Shown: positions 9,436-21,368 of the stretch, one piece after another
Numbering within the stretch: the first letter of the stretch is position 1
How the letters are laid out: each line of letters begins with the position of its first letter
NCBI RefSeq assembly: GCF_030684895.1
Contig: NZ_JAUXXP010000054.1
Location: 93,042 to 157,041 of the forward strand
DNA length: 64,000 nucleotides
Origin: Pseudomonas sp.
Lineage (GTDB): Bacteria > Pseudomonadota > Gammaproteobacteria > Pseudomonadales > Pseudomonadaceae
Direction of reading: 5' to 3'
Notes under the pieces: generated by a model
What the model was told of the DNA's origin: nothing
Database searches by the model: none
What the model saw: the letters and a program-made list of their open reading frames with translations, nothing else
Position numbers and translations under genes: made by a program

Positions 9436-10541
9436 TGACCGATCCAATTTCCGAGCAGGAACTGCAAGCCCTGCGCCTGCGCATCGACAACCTCGACGAG
9501 AAGATTCTCGCGCTGATCAGTGATCGCGCCAGCTGCGCCGAAGAAGTCGCGCGGGTGAAGATGAAGGCGCTGCCGGAAGGCGAGAAGCCGGTGTTTTACC
9601 GCCCGGAGCGCGAAGCCCAGGTGCTTAAACGCATCATGGAGCGCAACCAGGGGCCGCTGGGCAACGAGGAAATGGCGCGGCTGTTCCGCGAAATCATGTC
9701 CTCCTGCCTGGCCCTGGAAAATCCGCTCAAGGTCGCTTACCTCGGCCCAGAGGGTACGTTCTCCCAGGCCGCGGCGATGAAGCACTTCGGTCACGCGGTG
9801 ATCAGCGTGCCGATGGCGGCTATCGATGAAGTGTTCCGCGAAGTGGCCGCCGGTGCGGTCAACTTCGGTGTGGTGCCGGTGGAGAACTCCACCGAAGGCG
9901 CGATCAATCACACCCTGGACAGCTTCCTCGAGCACGACATGGTCATCTGTGGCGAAGTCGAGCTGCGCATTCACCACCACCTGCTGGTCGGTGAAACCAC
10001 CAAGACCGACAAGATCACCCGTATCTACTCCCATGCTCAGTCCCTGGCGCAGTGCCGCAAGTGGCTGGACGCGCATTACCCCAATGTTGAGCGCGTGGCG
10101 GTGTCGAGCAACGCCGATGCAGCCAAGCGGGTGAAAAGCGAGTGGAACAGTGCGGCGATTGCCGGCGACATGGCGGCCAGCCTGTATGGCCTGACCAAGC
10201 TGGCGGAGAAGATCGAAGACCGTCCGGACAACTCCACGCGCTTCTTGATCATTGGCAGCCAGGAAGTACCGCCGACCGGCGACGACAAGACCTCGGTCAT
10301 CGTCTCCATGCGCAACAAGCCAGGCGCGCTGCATGAGCTGCTGGTGCCGTTCCACAACAACGGCATCGACCTGACCCGCATCGAAACCCGCCCGTCGCGC
10401 AGCGGCAAGTGGACCTACGTGTTCTTTATCGACTTCGTCGGTCACCACCGCGATCCGCTGATCAAGGACGTGCTGGAAAAGATCAATCAGGAAGCCGTGG
10501 CGCTGAAAGTGCTTGGCTCGTATCCGAAGGCGGTGCTTTAA
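9435..10541 (+). CDS. pheA: PheA, bifunctional chorismate mutase/prephenate dehydratase
   Basis: A 368-residue P-protein. Residues 1-95 are an AroQ-type chorismate mutase (LRLRIDNLDEKILALISDR). Residues 98-275 are the prephenate dehydratase with YLGPEGTFSQAA and the catalytic threonine of STRFLIIG. Residues 285-368 form the ACT domain that binds phenylalanine for feedback (KPGALHELL and TRIETRPSR). It channels chorismate to phenylpyruvate. It is coupled to serC by a one-base overlap. In P. aeruginosa hisC follows directly; here a repeat-flanked gene of 0.8 kb is inserted after it. Confidence 0.96.
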   Translation: MTDPISEQELQALRLRIDNLDEKILALISDRASCAEEVARVKMKALPEGEKPVFYRPEREAQVLKRIMERNQGPLGNEEMARLFREIMSSCLALENPLKVAYLGPEGTFSQAAAMKHFGHAVISVPMAAIDEVFREVAAGAVNFGVVPVENSTEGAINHTLDSFLEHDMVICGEVELRIHHHLLVGETTKTDKITRIYSHAQSLAQCRKWLDAHYPNVERVAVSSNADAAKRVKSEWNSAAIAGDMAASLYGLTKLAEKIEDRPDNSTRFLIIGSQEVPPTGDDKTSVIVSMRNKPGALHELLVPFHNNGIDLTRIETRPSRSGKWTYVFFIDFVGHHRDPLIKDVLEKINQEAVALKVLGSYPKAVL

Positions 10542-10549
10542 AGGAAAAG

Positions 10550-10700
10550 CCCCTCACCCCCGCCCCCTCTCCCGGAGGGAGAGGGGAGCTCGACTGCGGC
10601 GCGCTTGTAATTGCATCTGGTCAGCTGAATTTTGCAGCGCTAGTGCGGGCTCAAGGTCACAGCGCTTGTCTCCCCTCGGGAGAGGGGCGGGGGTGAGGGA
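10550..10700. repeat. Inverted-repeat module, CCCTCACCCCCGCCCC type, left of the DUF559 gene
   Basis: The left arm (10550-10588) and right arm (10668-10700) are near-perfect reverse complements: CCCCTCACCCCCGCCCCCTC against GGGGCGGGGGTGAGGGA. Each also holds a short palindrome around CTCCCGGAGGGAG. The arms are separated by about 80 bases without an ORF. Similar CCCTCACCCC...CTCTCCC elements are common between genes in Pseudomonas and other proteobacteria. A second, diverged module lies after the DUF559 gene. Confidence 0.8.
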
Positions 10701-10731
10701 AGGGGCAAAACAGATAAACGAGGAGGCAAGG

Positions 10732-11112
10732 ATGCCATCCCGACATAAACCATTACCCGCGTGGCACAAACAGCGCGCTCGCGAGTTACGTGCTGCTGCT
10801 ACGGATGCCGAGTCCTTGCTCTGGCGTCACCTGCGTTCGGGGCAATTGGGTGGTATCAAGTTTCGTCGTCAGCACCCGATGCCGCCTTATATCCTTGACT
10901 TCTATTGTGAAGCGGCAAGGCTGGTGGTCGAGCTGGATGGCCCGCAGCACGGCGAAGAGATCGACGCCCAGCGGACATTGAGCCTGGAGGCGCGAGGGGT
11001 TATGGTGCTGCGTTTTTGGAATGATCAGGTGCTCAAGGAAACGGTGCCGGTTCTGGAAGAGATTTATCGGGTGGCGATGGAGCGTGTGGTGCTTTTGCAG
11101 GGTGGGCGGTAA
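10732..11112 (+). CDS. DUF559 protein, Vsr/PD-(D/E)XK-like endonuclease fold
   Basis: A 126-residue basic protein with the DUF559 pattern: an N-terminal RARELRAAATDAESLLWRHL segment, KFRRQHPMPPYILDFYC, then LVVELDGPQH and a C-terminal LRFWNDQVL. The spaced D (in LDFYC) and E-x-D (VELDG) match the catalytic layout of Vsr-like nucleases, so a DNA-cutting or DNA-binding role is inferred; no member has a firm biological role known to me. The start is well supported by AGGAGG 5 bases upstream. It sits between pheA and hisC, which are adjacent in relatives, and is bracketed by inverted-repeat modules, which suggests an inserted cassette. Confidence 0.8.
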   Translation: MPSRHKPLPAWHKQRARELRAAATDAESLLWRHLRSGQLGGIKFRRQHPMPPYILDFYCEAARLVVELDGPQHGEEIDAQRTLSLEARGVMVLRFWNDQVLKETVPVLEEIYRVAMERVVLLQGGR

Positions 11113-11117
11113 TCGCT

Positions 11118-11290
11118 TTCCCTCATCCGAACGCGGCCCGCCCCAGCCCTCTCCCGGAGCGCTAGGGGAGACAAACGCTGTGAATTCAGGCTCGCGCCTA
11201 CGCTGCTAAATTAGCGGGCCGGCCGCGATGACAAGTGCGCCACGATCGAGCTCCCCTCTACCTCCGGGAGAGGGGTTGGGGGTGAGGGGC
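11118..11290. repeat. Inverted-repeat module right of the DUF559 gene
   Basis: A diverged version of the left module. The left half (11118-11170) reads CCCTCATCCG... and AGCCCTCTCCCGGAG; the right half (11248-11290) reads CTCCGGGAGAGGGGTTGGGG then GTGAGGGG. The two halves are inverted relative to each other around roughly 77 bases with no gene. hisC begins 76 bases further on. Confidence 0.75.
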
Positions 11291-11366
11291 GGGCGCAACG
11301 CAAAACTCAAAACCGAGTGGCCCCTGGCGCGCGACTCAAGAATTGGCCGTACCGAAGAGGCAAGCA

Positions 11367-12476
11367 ATGAGCTGTGATTTCCTCGCCCTGGCCCAGCCAG
11401 GCGTACAAAAGCTGTCGCCCTATGTGCCGGGCAAGCCGGTGGATGAGCTGGCCCGTGAGCTGGATCTGGACCCGGCCAGCATCGTCAAGTTGGCCAGTAA
11501 CGAGAATCCGCTAGGTCCAAGCCCTAAGGCGCTGGAAGCGATTCGTGGCGAGTTGACAGAGCTGACCCGTTACCCCGATGGCAATGGATTCGAGCTGAAA
11601 AGCCGCCTGGCTGCGCGCTGCGGCGTGCAGATCAATCAGGTCACGCTGGGCAATGGTTCCAACGATATTCTCGATCTGGTCGCCCGCGCCTATCTGGCCC
11701 CAGGTCTGAATGCGGTGTTCAGCCAATACGCCTTTGCCGTTTACCCCATTTCGACCCAGGCCGTAGGTGCCCAGGGCAAAGTGGTGCCGGCTAAGGACCA
11801 TGGCCACGACCTGGAAGCCATGCTGGCGACCATCGACGAAAATACCCGCGTGGTGTTTATCGCCAACCCGAACAACCCGACCGGCACCTGGTTTGGTCCC
11901 GATGCGCTGGAGCGCTTTCTCGCTCGCGTACCCGGCAACGTGCTGGTGGTGCTGGATGAGGCTTATATCGAGTTCGCCGAAGGTGATGAGCTGCCGGACG
12001 GCCTCAAGTACCTGGCGCGCTATGACAATCTGCTGGTCTCGCGCACGTTCTCCAAGGCCTATGGCCTGGCGGCGCTGCGCGTCGGTTATGCGCTCAGTTC
12101 GGCACAGATCGCCGATGTGCTCAACCGTGTACGCCAGCCATTCAACGTCAACAGCCTCGCCCTGAGCGCCGCCTGTGCGGCACTGGATGATGCCGATTAC
12201 CTGGCGCACAGCCGTCAACTTAATGACGTCGGCATGGCGCAGCTGGAAGCAGGCTTGCGCGAGTTGGGCCTGAGCTGGATACCGTCGAAAGGCAATTTTA
12301 TTGCCGTGGACTTTGGCCGTGATACCGCCGCGATCAACCAGGCACTGCTGCGTGCCGGCGTGATCGTGCGCCCCGTGGCCGGCTATGGCATGCCAAATTT
12401 CCTGCGCGTATCGATTGGTCTGCCTGCCGAAAACGCGCGCTTCCTCGACGCCCTGGCCAAGGTTCTGAGCGCGTGA
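11367..12476 (+). CDS. hisC: HisC, histidinol-phosphate aminotransferase
   Basis: A 369-residue class I/II aminotransferase. The PLP lysine is K230 in RTFSKAYGLAALRVG; other family marks are KLASNENPLGPSP and ANPNNPTG. It acts on imidazole-acetol phosphate in histidine synthesis, and paralogues embedded in aromatic operons, as here, may also transaminate aromatic keto acids. A TTG at 11343 is in frame, but the ATG at 11367 has GAAGAGG 7 bases before it. The stop overlaps the following GTG (GTGA). P. aeruginosa carries this copy as hisC2. Confidence 0.93.
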   Translation: MSCDFLALAQPGVQKLSPYVPGKPVDELARELDLDPASIVKLASNENPLGPSPKALEAIRGELTELTRYPDGNGFELKSRLAARCGVQINQVTLGNGSNDILDLVARAYLAPGLNAVFSQYAFAVYPISTQAVGAQGKVVPAKDHGHDLEAMLATIDENTRVVFIANPNNPTGTWFGPDALERFLARVPGNVLVVLDEAYIEFAEGDELPDGLKYLARYDNLLVSRTFSKAYGLAALRVGYALSSAQIADVLNRVRQPFNVNSLALSAACAALDDADYLAHSRQLNDVGMAQLEAGLRELGLSWIPSKGNFIAVDFGRDTAAINQALLRAGVIVRPVAGYGMPNFLRVSIGLPAENARFLDALAKVLSA

Positions 12477-14728
12477 GTGAGGCCAAATCTGCTGTCACTC
12501 AGCTGCAACCTGCCGCCCCTAAGCTCGGCCGCCTGGTGGTTATCGGCCTGGGCCTGATTGGTGGCTCTTTTGCCAAGGGCTTGCGTGAGCGCGACCTGTT
12601 TCGCGAAGTGATTGGCGTCGATCTAGACCCCGAGTCGCGCCGGTTGGCCGTTGAGCTGGGTGTGGTCGATCGCTGTGAGGTCGATCTGGCTGCCGCCTGT
12701 CAGGGGGCCGATGTGGTCCAGCTGGCGGTGCCTATCCTGGCCATGGAAAAGCTGCTCACCGAGCTGGCTAAACTTGAGCTGGGTACGGCGGTGTTGACCG
12801 ACGTGGGCAGCGCCAAAGGCAACGTGGTGCGCGCGGCGCGACTGGCCTTTACCGGTAAAGCCGTGCGTTTTGTGCCGGGGCATCCGATTGCCGGCTCCGA
12901 GCAGAGTGGGGTGGAGGCCTCCAATGCTCAGCTGTTCCGCCGACATAAGGTCATCCTCACGCCTTGCGAGCAGAGCGATACGTCTGCCCTGGAACTGATC
13001 GATGCGCTGTGGCGCGAGCTGGGCGCGGATGTTGAGCACATGGAGGTCGAGCATCACGATCAGGTGCTGGCCGCGACTAGTCACCTGCCGCATTTGCTGG
13101 CCTTTACCCTGGTTGACTCGCTGGCCAAGCGCAGTGAGAACCTGGAGATCTTTCGTTACGCCGCCGGTGGTTTCCGCGACTTTACGCGGATCGCCGGCAG
13201 TGATCCGGTCATGTGGCATGACATCTTCCTCGCCAACCGCGAGGCGGTGCTGCGCACGCTGGACGTATTTCGCGACGACCTCGACGCCTTGCGCGACGCG
13301 GTCGACGCTGGGGATGGGCATCAATTGCTGGGCGTATTCACCCGCGCCCGCGTGGCCCGTGAGCATTTCGGCAAAATTCTGGCCCGTAGGGCCTATGTGG
13401 ACGCTATGCACTCGAATGATCTGGTTTTTCTGGCTAACCCTGGCGGCAAACTCTCCGGACGTATTCGCGTTCCGGGCGACAAGTCCATCTCCCACCGCTC
13501 GATCATGCTTGGCTCGTTGGCTGAAGGCACCACGCATGTCGAAGGCTTTCTGGAAGGTGAAGACGCGCTGGCAACGCTACAAGCGTTCCGTGACATGGGG
13601 GTGGTCATCGAAGGCCCGCATCATGGCCGCGTGACCATTCACGGCGTGGGTCTTAATGGTCTGAAGGCGCCGGCCGGTCCGCTGTACATGGGCAACTCTG
13701 GCACCTCGATGCGCTTGCTCTCAGGTTTGTTGGCAGCACAACCGTTCGACACCACGCTGACTGGTGACGCCTCGCTGTCCAAGCGCCCGATGAACCGCGT
13801 CGCCAAGCCGCTGCGCGAAATGGGTGCCGTGATCGAAACCGCTCCGGAAGGTCGTCCGCCGCTGATGATCAAGGGCGGCCAGCGCCTGACTGGCATGGAC
13901 TACGAAATGCCCATGGCCAGCGCCCAGGTCAAGTCCTGTTTGCTGCTGGCGGGTCTCTATGCAGCAGGTCGCACCTCGGTGACTGAGCCTGCGCCAACCC
14001 GCGACCACACCGAGCGCATGCTGCGCGGCTTTGGCTATCCGGTTACGGTGGATGGCAGCACGGCGAGCGTCGAGTCTGGGCATAAGCTGACCGCGACCCA
14101 TATCGAAGTGCCTGCGGATATTTCCTCGGCCGCGTTCTTCCTGGTTGCTGGCAGCATTGCCGAAGGCTCCGAGCTGGTGCTGGAACACGTTGGGATCAAC
14201 CCGACCCGCACCGGCGTCATCGATATCCTCAAGCTGATGGGCGGCGACATCACTCTGGAAAATCAGCGTGAAGTGGGTGGCGAAACCGTGGCCGACATTC
14301 GTGTGCGCAGTGCCAAACTGAAAGGCATCGATATTCCGGAAGATCTGGTGCCGCTGGCTATCGACGAGTTCCCGGTGCTGTTCGTCGCTGCCTCGGTGGC
14401 TGAAGGCCGTACCGTGTTGCGCGGTGCCGAAGAGCTGCGGGTCAAGGAATCCGACCGTATCCAGGTGATGGCTGATGGCTTGATTGCTCTGGGCGTCAAA
14501 GCCGAGCCAACGCCGGATGGCATCATTATCGAAGGCGGCAGCATCGGTGGTGGCGAAGTCTGGGCGCACGGTGATCACCGTATCGCCATGTCGTTCAGCG
14601 TGGCATCGCTGCGCGCTACGGCGCCGATCCGCATTCATGACTGCGCCAACGTCGCCACCTCGTTCCCCAACTTCCTCGCGCTGTCGGCTCAGGTTGGCAT
14701 TCGTGTGGCCGAGGAGGGCAAGGCATGA
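12473..14728 (+). CDS. tyrA-aroA: TyrA-AroA fusion: prephenate dehydrogenase / EPSP synthase
   Basis: A 751-residue natural fusion. Residues 1 to about 300 are an NAD-dependent prephenate dehydrogenase with GLGLIGGS at 25-32 and the [11 protein letters not shown] loop. From about residue 320 it is 3-phosphoshikimate 1-carboxyvinyltransferase, with GDKSISHR at 335-342, [25 protein letters not shown] and ELRVKESDR. The AroA half resembles class II enzymes ([10 protein letters not shown]), but keeps Gly in GNSGT where the glyphosate-tolerant CP4 enzyme has Ala. The fusion is known in Pseudomonas. The start is a GTG overlapping the hisC stop; the stop overlaps the cmk ATG. It serves tyrosine synthesis and the common aromatic trunk. 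Confidence 0.95.
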   Translation: MSEAKSAVTQLQPAAPKLGRLVVIGLGLIGGSFAKGLRERDLFREVIGVDLDPESRRLAVELGVVDRCEVDLAAACQGADVVQLAVPILAMEKLLTELAKLELGTAVLTDVGSAKGNVVRAARLAFTGKAVRFVPGHPIAGSEQSGVEASNAQLFRRHKVILTPCEQSDTSALELIDALWRELGADVEHMEVEHHDQVLAATSHLPHLLAFTLVDSLAKRSENLEIFRYAAGGFRDFTRIAGSDPVMWHDIFLANREAVLRTLDVFRDDLDALRDAVDAGDGHQLLGVFTRARVAREHFGKILARRAYVDAMHSNDLVFLANPGGKLSGRIRVPGDKSISHRSIMLGSLAEGTTHVEGFLEGEDALATLQAFRDMGVVIEGPHHGRVTIHGVGLNGLKAPAGPLYMGNSGTSMRLLSGLLAAQPFDTTLTGDASLSKRPMNRVAKPLREMGAVIETAPEGRPPLMIKGGQRLTGMDYEMPMASAQVKSCLLLAGLYAAGRTSVTEPAPTRDHTERMLRGFGYPVTVDGSTASVESGHKLTATHIEVPADISSAAFFLVAGSIAEGSELVLEHVGINPTRTGVIDILKLMGGDITLENQREVGGETVADIRVRSAKLKGIDIPEDLVPLAIDEFPVLFVAASVAEGRTVLRGAEELRVKESDRIQVMADGLIALGVKAEPTPDGIIIEGGSIGGGEVWAHGDHRIAMSFSVASLRATAPIRIHDCANVATSFPNFLALSAQVGIRVAEEGKA

Positions 14729-15411
14729 TCGTTGCGCCGGTTATCACCATCGACGGGCCGAGCGGTTCGGGCAAAGGCACCATTGCCGGTCTGCTGGCTA
14801 AAAAGCTGGGCTGGAATCTGCTGGACTCGGGCGCGCTGTATCGCCTGCTGGCCTTTGCCGCCGGTAATCACGGCGTCGATCTAACCAACGAAGAAGCGAT
14901 GAAGCTGCTCGCCGCTCATCTGGATGTGCAATTTATCGCCGCTGGTGGCGGTCATGGCCAGCGCATCATTCTCGAAGGGGAGGAGGTCACTGACCTGATC
15001 CGCAATGAGCAGGTCGGCGCCGGTGCTTCGCAGGTGGCCTCGCTGTCCGCCGTGCGTGAAGCGCTGCTGCAGCGTCAGCAGGCATTTCAGGAAATGCCGG
15101 GGCTGGTTGCCGATGGTCGAGACATGGGCACTGTGGTGTTTCCCGATGCGCCGCTGAAGATTTTCCTCACCGCCAGCGCCGAGGAGCGTGCCCGCCGCCG
15201 CTACTTGCAGTTGAAGGCCAAAGGCGATGATGTTAATCTCGCGAGTCTTCTTGATGAGATTCAGGCGCGCGATGAGCGCGATACCCAGCGTGCAGTGGCT
15301 CCGCTCAAGCCGGCAGCCGATGCGATCCAGCTGGATTCCACTGAACTCTCCATCGAACAAGTGCTTGAACGAATTCTGAGTGAAGTCGCCAGTCGCGACC
15401 TTGCTGGATGA
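14725..15411 (+). CDS. cmk: Cmk, cytidylate kinase
   Basis: A 228-residue nucleoside monophosphate kinase that phosphorylates CMP and dCMP. The P-loop GPSGSGKGT is at residues 11-19. Further family marks are the LDSGALYR segment, [15 protein letters not shown] and the [13 protein letters not shown] lid region. It overlaps the aroA stop by ATGA. The cmk-rpsA pairing is widely conserved in proteobacteria. About 150 bases separate it from rpsA and probably hold an rpsA promoter and leader. Confidence 0.96.
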   Translation: MIVAPVITIDGPSGSGKGTIAGLLAKKLGWNLLDSGALYRLLAFAAGNHGVDLTNEEAMKLLAAHLDVQFIAAGGGHGQRIILEGEEVTDLIRNEQVGAGASQVASLSAVREALLQRQQAFQEMPGLVADGRDMGTVVFPDAPLKIFLTASAEERARRRYLQLKAKGDDVNLASLLDEIQARDERDTQRAVAPLKPAADAIQLDSTELSIEQVLERILSEVASRDLAG

Positions 15412-15564
15412 CCAGAGCTACAGCTGCTTTAAGCTGACCAGCTCGCCAAGGAAGCTTTCGGGAACCCAGTCCTCGACCCGATTGTTTCTTTTTATATAAA
15501 CGTACCCACATTGTCTGGAGTGTGGTTTGGGCGGATTCCCTGCCCTGAATCAACAGGAATTAAA

Positions 15565-17256
15565 ATGAGCGAAAGCTTTGCTGAACTGTTTGAAGAAAGC
15601 CTAAAAACCCTGAATCTTCAGGCTGGCTCGATCATCACCGCTATCATCGTCGACATCGATTACCAAGCTGGTTGGGTAACCGTTCACGCTGGTTTGAAGT
15701 CTGAAGGCCTCATTCCGCTGGAGCAGTTCCACAACGACGCTGGCGAGCTGACCATCAAGGTCGGTGACGAAGTTCACGTTGCCCTGGACGCGGTTGAAGA
15801 TGGCTTTGGTGAAACCAAGCTGTCCCGCGAAAAAGCCAAACGTGCCGAGTGCTGGATCGTTCTGGAAGCAGCTTTCGCCGCTGAGGAAGTGGTTACGGGC
15901 GTTATCAACGGTAAGGTTAAGGGCGGCTTCACTGTCGACGTTAACGGCATCCGTGCGTTCCTCCCAGGTTCCTTGGTCGATGTCCGTCCAGTGCGTGATA
16001 CCACTCACCTGGAAGGCAAAGAGCTCGAATTCAAAGTCATCAAGCTTGACCAGAAGCGCAACAACGTTGTCGTTTCCCGCCGCAGCGTACTGGAAGCCGA
16101 GAACAGCGCCGAGCGCGAAGCTCTGCTGGAATCCCTGCAGGAAGGTCAGCAAGTCAAAGGTATCGTCAAGAACCTCACCGACTACGGCGCGTTCGTGGAT
16201 CTGGGTGGCGTCGACGGCCTGCTGCACATCACCGACATGGCTTGGAAGCGCATCAAGCATCCGTCGGAAATCGTCAACGTTGGCGATGAAATCGACGTCA
16301 AGATCCTCAAGTACGATCGCGAGCGCAACCGCGTTTCCCTCGGCCTCAAGCAGCTGGGCGAAGATCCATGGGTTGCCATCAAGGCGCGTTACCCGCAGGA
16401 CACCCGTGTTACTGCGCGCGTAACCAACCTGACCGACTACGGCTGCTTCGCAGAGCTGGAAGAAGGCGTGGAAGGCCTGGTGCACGTATCCGAAATGGAT
16501 TGGACCAACAAAAACATCCATCCTTCGAAAGTCGTTAACGTCGGCGACGAAGTGGAAGTTATGGTTCTGGATATCGACGAAGAGCGTCGTCGTATCTCCC
16601 TGGGCATCAAACAGTGCAAAACTAACCCGTGGGAAGATTTCTCCGGTCAGTTCAACAAGGGCGACAAGATCTCCGGCACCATCAAGTCGATCACCGATTT
16701 CGGTATCTTCATTGGTCTGGATGGCGGCATCGACGGCCTCGTTCACCTGTCCGACATCTCCTGGAACGAAGTAGGCGAAGAAGCTGTACGCCGCTTCAAG
16801 AAAGGCGATGAGCTGGAAACCGTTATCCTCTCCGTTGATCCGGAGCGTGAGCGCATTTCCCTGGGCATCAAGCAGCTGGAAGAAGATCCGTTCTCCGACT
16901 ACGTTGCGGTTAACGATAAAGGCACCATCGTGCGCGGTATCGTTAAGGAAGTTGACGCCAAGGGCGCCATCATCACTTTGGCCGAAGGCATCGAAGCCAC
17001 TCTGAAAGCCTCCGAAATCAGCCGTGACCGCGTTGAAGACGCGCGCAACGTACTGAAAGAAGGCGAAGAAGTCGAAGCCAAGATCATCAGCGTTGACCGT
17101 AAGAGCCGCGTAATCAGCTTGTCGGTCAAGTCCAAAGACGTTGAAGACGAAAAAGAAGCCATCAAAGAAATGCGTACTAAGCAGGACGAAGTTGCTTCTG
17201 CTGGTCCGACCACCATTGGTGATCTGATCCGTGCGCAAATGGAAAACCAGAACTAA
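15565..17256 (+). CDS. rpsA: RpsA, 30S ribosomal protein S1
   Basis: A 563-residue S1 with six S1/OB-fold repeats, visible as recurring motifs such as [40 protein letters not shown] and [20 protein letters not shown]. It unwinds and delivers mRNA to the 30S subunit. The start at 15565 is chosen because AGGAA lies 5 bases upstream and the protein begins [13 protein letters not shown] as in relatives; an upstream in-frame codon at 15511 lacks this. Codon use is strongly biased, as expected of a highly expressed gene. It ends before a clear terminator. Confidence 0.97.
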   Translation: MSESFAELFEESLKTLNLQAGSIITAIIVDIDYQAGWVTVHAGLKSEGLIPLEQFHNDAGELTIKVGDEVHVALDAVEDGFGETKLSREKAKRAECWIVLEAAFAAEEVVTGVINGKVKGGFTVDVNGIRAFLPGSLVDVRPVRDTTHLEGKELEFKVIKLDQKRNNVVVSRRSVLEAENSAEREALLESLQEGQQVKGIVKNLTDYGAFVDLGGVDGLLHITDMAWKRIKHPSEIVNVGDEIDVKILKYDRERNRVSLGLKQLGEDPWVAIKARYPQDTRVTARVTNLTDYGCFAELEEGVEGLVHVSEMDWTNKNIHPSKVVNVGDEVEVMVLDIDEERRRISLGIKQCKTNPWEDFSGQFNKGDKISGTIKSITDFGIFIGLDGGIDGLVHLSDISWNEVGEEAVRRFKKGDELETVILSVDPERERISLGIKQLEEDPFSDYVAVNDKGTIVRGIVKEVDAKGAIITLAEGIEATLKASEISRDRVEDARNVLKEGEEVEAKIISVDRKSRVISLSVKSKDVEDEKEAIKEMRTKQDEVASAGPTTIGDLIRAQMENQN

Positions 17257-17271
17257 GTTCAGGTAATCTAG

Positions 17272-17302
17272 AAAAAGGGCGACTTCGGTCGCCCTTTTTT
17301 GT
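17272..17302 (+). terminator. Rho-independent terminator of rpsA
   Basis: AAAAAGGGCGAC pairs with GTCGCCCTTTTT around a TTCG tetraloop, followed by T residues. It lies 15 bases after the rpsA stop. Confidence 0.92.
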
Positions 17303-17408
17303 ACCTGAAAAACGCTAAGGTGTTGTTTTATAGGCTGTTCAAATCTGACGAGGCGTGCTAAAACCTTTTTATCTAGTGATCTAGCCGCTTGAAAAAGAAG
17401 GGAAAACC

Positions 17409-17693
17409 ATGACCAAGTCGGAGTTGATCGAGCGCATCGTCACCCATCAGGGGCAGCTCTCGTCCAAGGATGTCGAGCTGGCGATCAAGACCATGCTTGA
17501 GCAAATGTCGCAGGCGCTGTCGACCGGGGACCGCATCGAGATTCGCGGCTTTGGCAGTTTCTCACTCCACTATCGCGCGCCGCGCGTCGGGCGTAATCCG
17601 AAAACGGGTGACTCTGTCAGGTTGGATGGCAAGTTTGTGCCGCATTTTAAGCCGGGGAAGGAGTTGCGGGATCGGGTTAATGAGGATGAGTAG
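17409..17693 (+). CDS. ihfB: IhfB (HimD), integration host factor beta subunit
   Basis: A 94-residue HU/IHF-family protein. The DNA-intercalating beta-arm holds [15 protein letters not shown] with its conserved proline, and [12 protein letters not shown] is the family signature. It pairs with IhfA to bend DNA and is needed at many sigma54 promoters. A purine-rich AAGAAGGGAAAA site precedes the ATG. In Pseudomonas this gene marks the left border of the O-antigen locus. Confidence 0.97.
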   Translation: MTKSELIERIVTHQGQLSSKDVELAIKTMLEQMSQALSTGDRIEIRGFGSFSLHYRAPRVGRNPKTGDSVRLDGKFVPHFKPGKELRDRVNEDE

Positions 17694-18439
17694 CGAAGCC
17701 TGAGTCGCCACAGTGCGTTTTTATTGTCCTTAGTACTGCCATTTTTCTAACGCCAATTTTTGCAAGAGTGGACTGATTCCGAGTCTGTGTCATGTCATAA
17801 TATTCTCCCTCGCGTGCTTATGGCAGTTCATGTCTGCTGCTTTCTATCGTTCGGTCATGGACGTTGCCGTTCTGAGTTAATGGATTAGCGATGTATTTCT
17901 CCTTCCTTAGTTTCTTTCATCATGGCGCCGTGTCAGGCAGGCTTTTATCTGTCATCACCGCTTATAAGTTCTGTCGGTGGTTTGTGAGCCGACTGTGGAT
18001 TTCAGTACATAATTTTCGCTCGAGATAAGGGGCGGTTGGCGCAGGACAACTCGCTATCGAATTCGCTCTTGATTGCATTGGTTTTTTGGGCGTGTTCGCT
18101 GATGAGCACCATGGTTTGCTACTCATGGGTTGACCAGGTCGAAGGCACTATTTTCCGGCAAATCCAGCGCTTTGGCTCGCGGGGGATATGAGAAATTGAC
18201 GGGCTGCGCTATGTCATTCGTGCTCAAGTGCATATCATAGCCGGTTAGGCGGCCCATACCGAACAGATGGTGTTGGGGGCGTTTATGGGCGGGGGGTGAA
18301 AAGGGCCAGTCGAATTTTTTGTCCACAGTGATCCTGCGGTCAAACAGCAATTAGCAGGTGTTCTGTGTAAGTGTTGCAGCGAAAGCATAGCCGTTGTTGG
18401 GATAGTGATTTCTTAAAGTGTTGAAAATGGAGAGTGATT
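17694..18439. other. 746-bp gene-free spacer between ihfB and the O-antigen genes
   Basis: No convincing gene is seen. In P. aeruginosa this space holds wzz, which is absent here. A 75-codon reverse frame (18123-18350) starts well but resembles nothing I recognise. GC content is lower and more uneven than in ihfB. The stretch must hold the promoter of the O-antigen operon, but no clean -35/-10 pair was identified. A GGCGGTTGGCG at about 18029 only faintly resembles an ops/RfaH element. Confidence 0.6.
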
Positions 18440-20780
<2,341 letters not shown>

Positions 20781-20783
20781 ACC

Positions 20784-21368
20784 ATGAGCCATTCTCAGCA
20801 CCCTAGCGCCATCGTCGATGAGGGCGCGCAGATTGGCGAAGGCTCGCGCGTCTGGCACTTCGTGCATGTCTGTGGCGGCGCGCGCATCGGGCAGGGCGTG
20901 TCCTTGGGGCAAAACGTCTTCGTCGGCAACAAGGTCGTCATCGGCGACAACTGCAAGATCCAGAACAACGTCTCGGTCTATGACGGCGTCACCCTGGAAG
21001 AGGGTGTGTTCTGTGGCCCAAGCATGGTCTTCACCAACGTCTACAACCCGCGCTCGCTGATCGAACGTAAGAGCGAATACCGCGACACCCTGGTGAAGAA
21101 GGGAGCCACGCTCGGCGCTAACTGCACCATCATTTGCGGCGTGACCATCGGCGAGTTCGCCTTCGTCGGCGCCGGCGCGGTGATCAACAAGGACATTCCC
21201 GCTTATGCCCTGGTGGTCGGCGTGCCGGCGCGACATATTGGTTGGATGAGCGAATTCGGTGAACAGCTGGAGCTGCCTCTGCAAGGTGAGGGCAGTGCGC
21301 CCTGCATCCACACTGGGGCGCGTTACGTGCTGCGTGGCAGCATTTTGAGCAAGGAGAGCGTGGCGTGA
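20784..21368 (+). CDS. wbpD: WbpD, UDP-2-acetamido-3-amino-glucuronate N-acetyltransferase
   Basis: A 194-residue left-handed beta-helix acetyltransferase with regular hexapeptide repeats (for example [20 protein letters not shown]). It contains [20 protein letters not shown] and TNVYNPRS, matching WbpD. It acetylates the 3-amino group to give UDP-GlcNAc3NAcA from acetyl-CoA. It begins 3 bases after the wbpB stop and overlaps wbpE by ATGA-type coupling. The C-terminal 30 residues after the helix are variable. Confidence 0.92.
   Translation: MSHSQHPSAIVDEGAQIGEGSRVWHFVHVCGGARIGQGVSLGQNVFVGNKVVIGDNCKIQNNVSVYDGVTLEEGVFCGPSMVFTNVYNPRSLIERKSEYRDTLVKKGATLGANCTIICGVTIGEFAFVGAGAVINKDIPAYALVVGVPARHIGWMSEFGEQLELPLQGEGSAPCIHTGARYVLRGSILSKESVA

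Noticed and set aside
15601..17238. 545-codon frame antisense to rpsA
   Set aside because: It is fully explained by the strong third-position bias of rpsA on the plus strand.
18027..18040. ops/JUMPstart-like GGCGGTTGGCG before the O-antigen genes
   Set aside because: It differs from GGCGGTAGC-T at key positions and lies about 400 bases from wbpA, so there is no adequate support for RfaH-type control.
18123..18350. 75-codon reverse frame in the ihfB-wbpA spacer
   Set aside because: The composition is not clearly non-coding, but no ribosome site and no recognisable family were seen; listed only as a possible remnant within the spacer.
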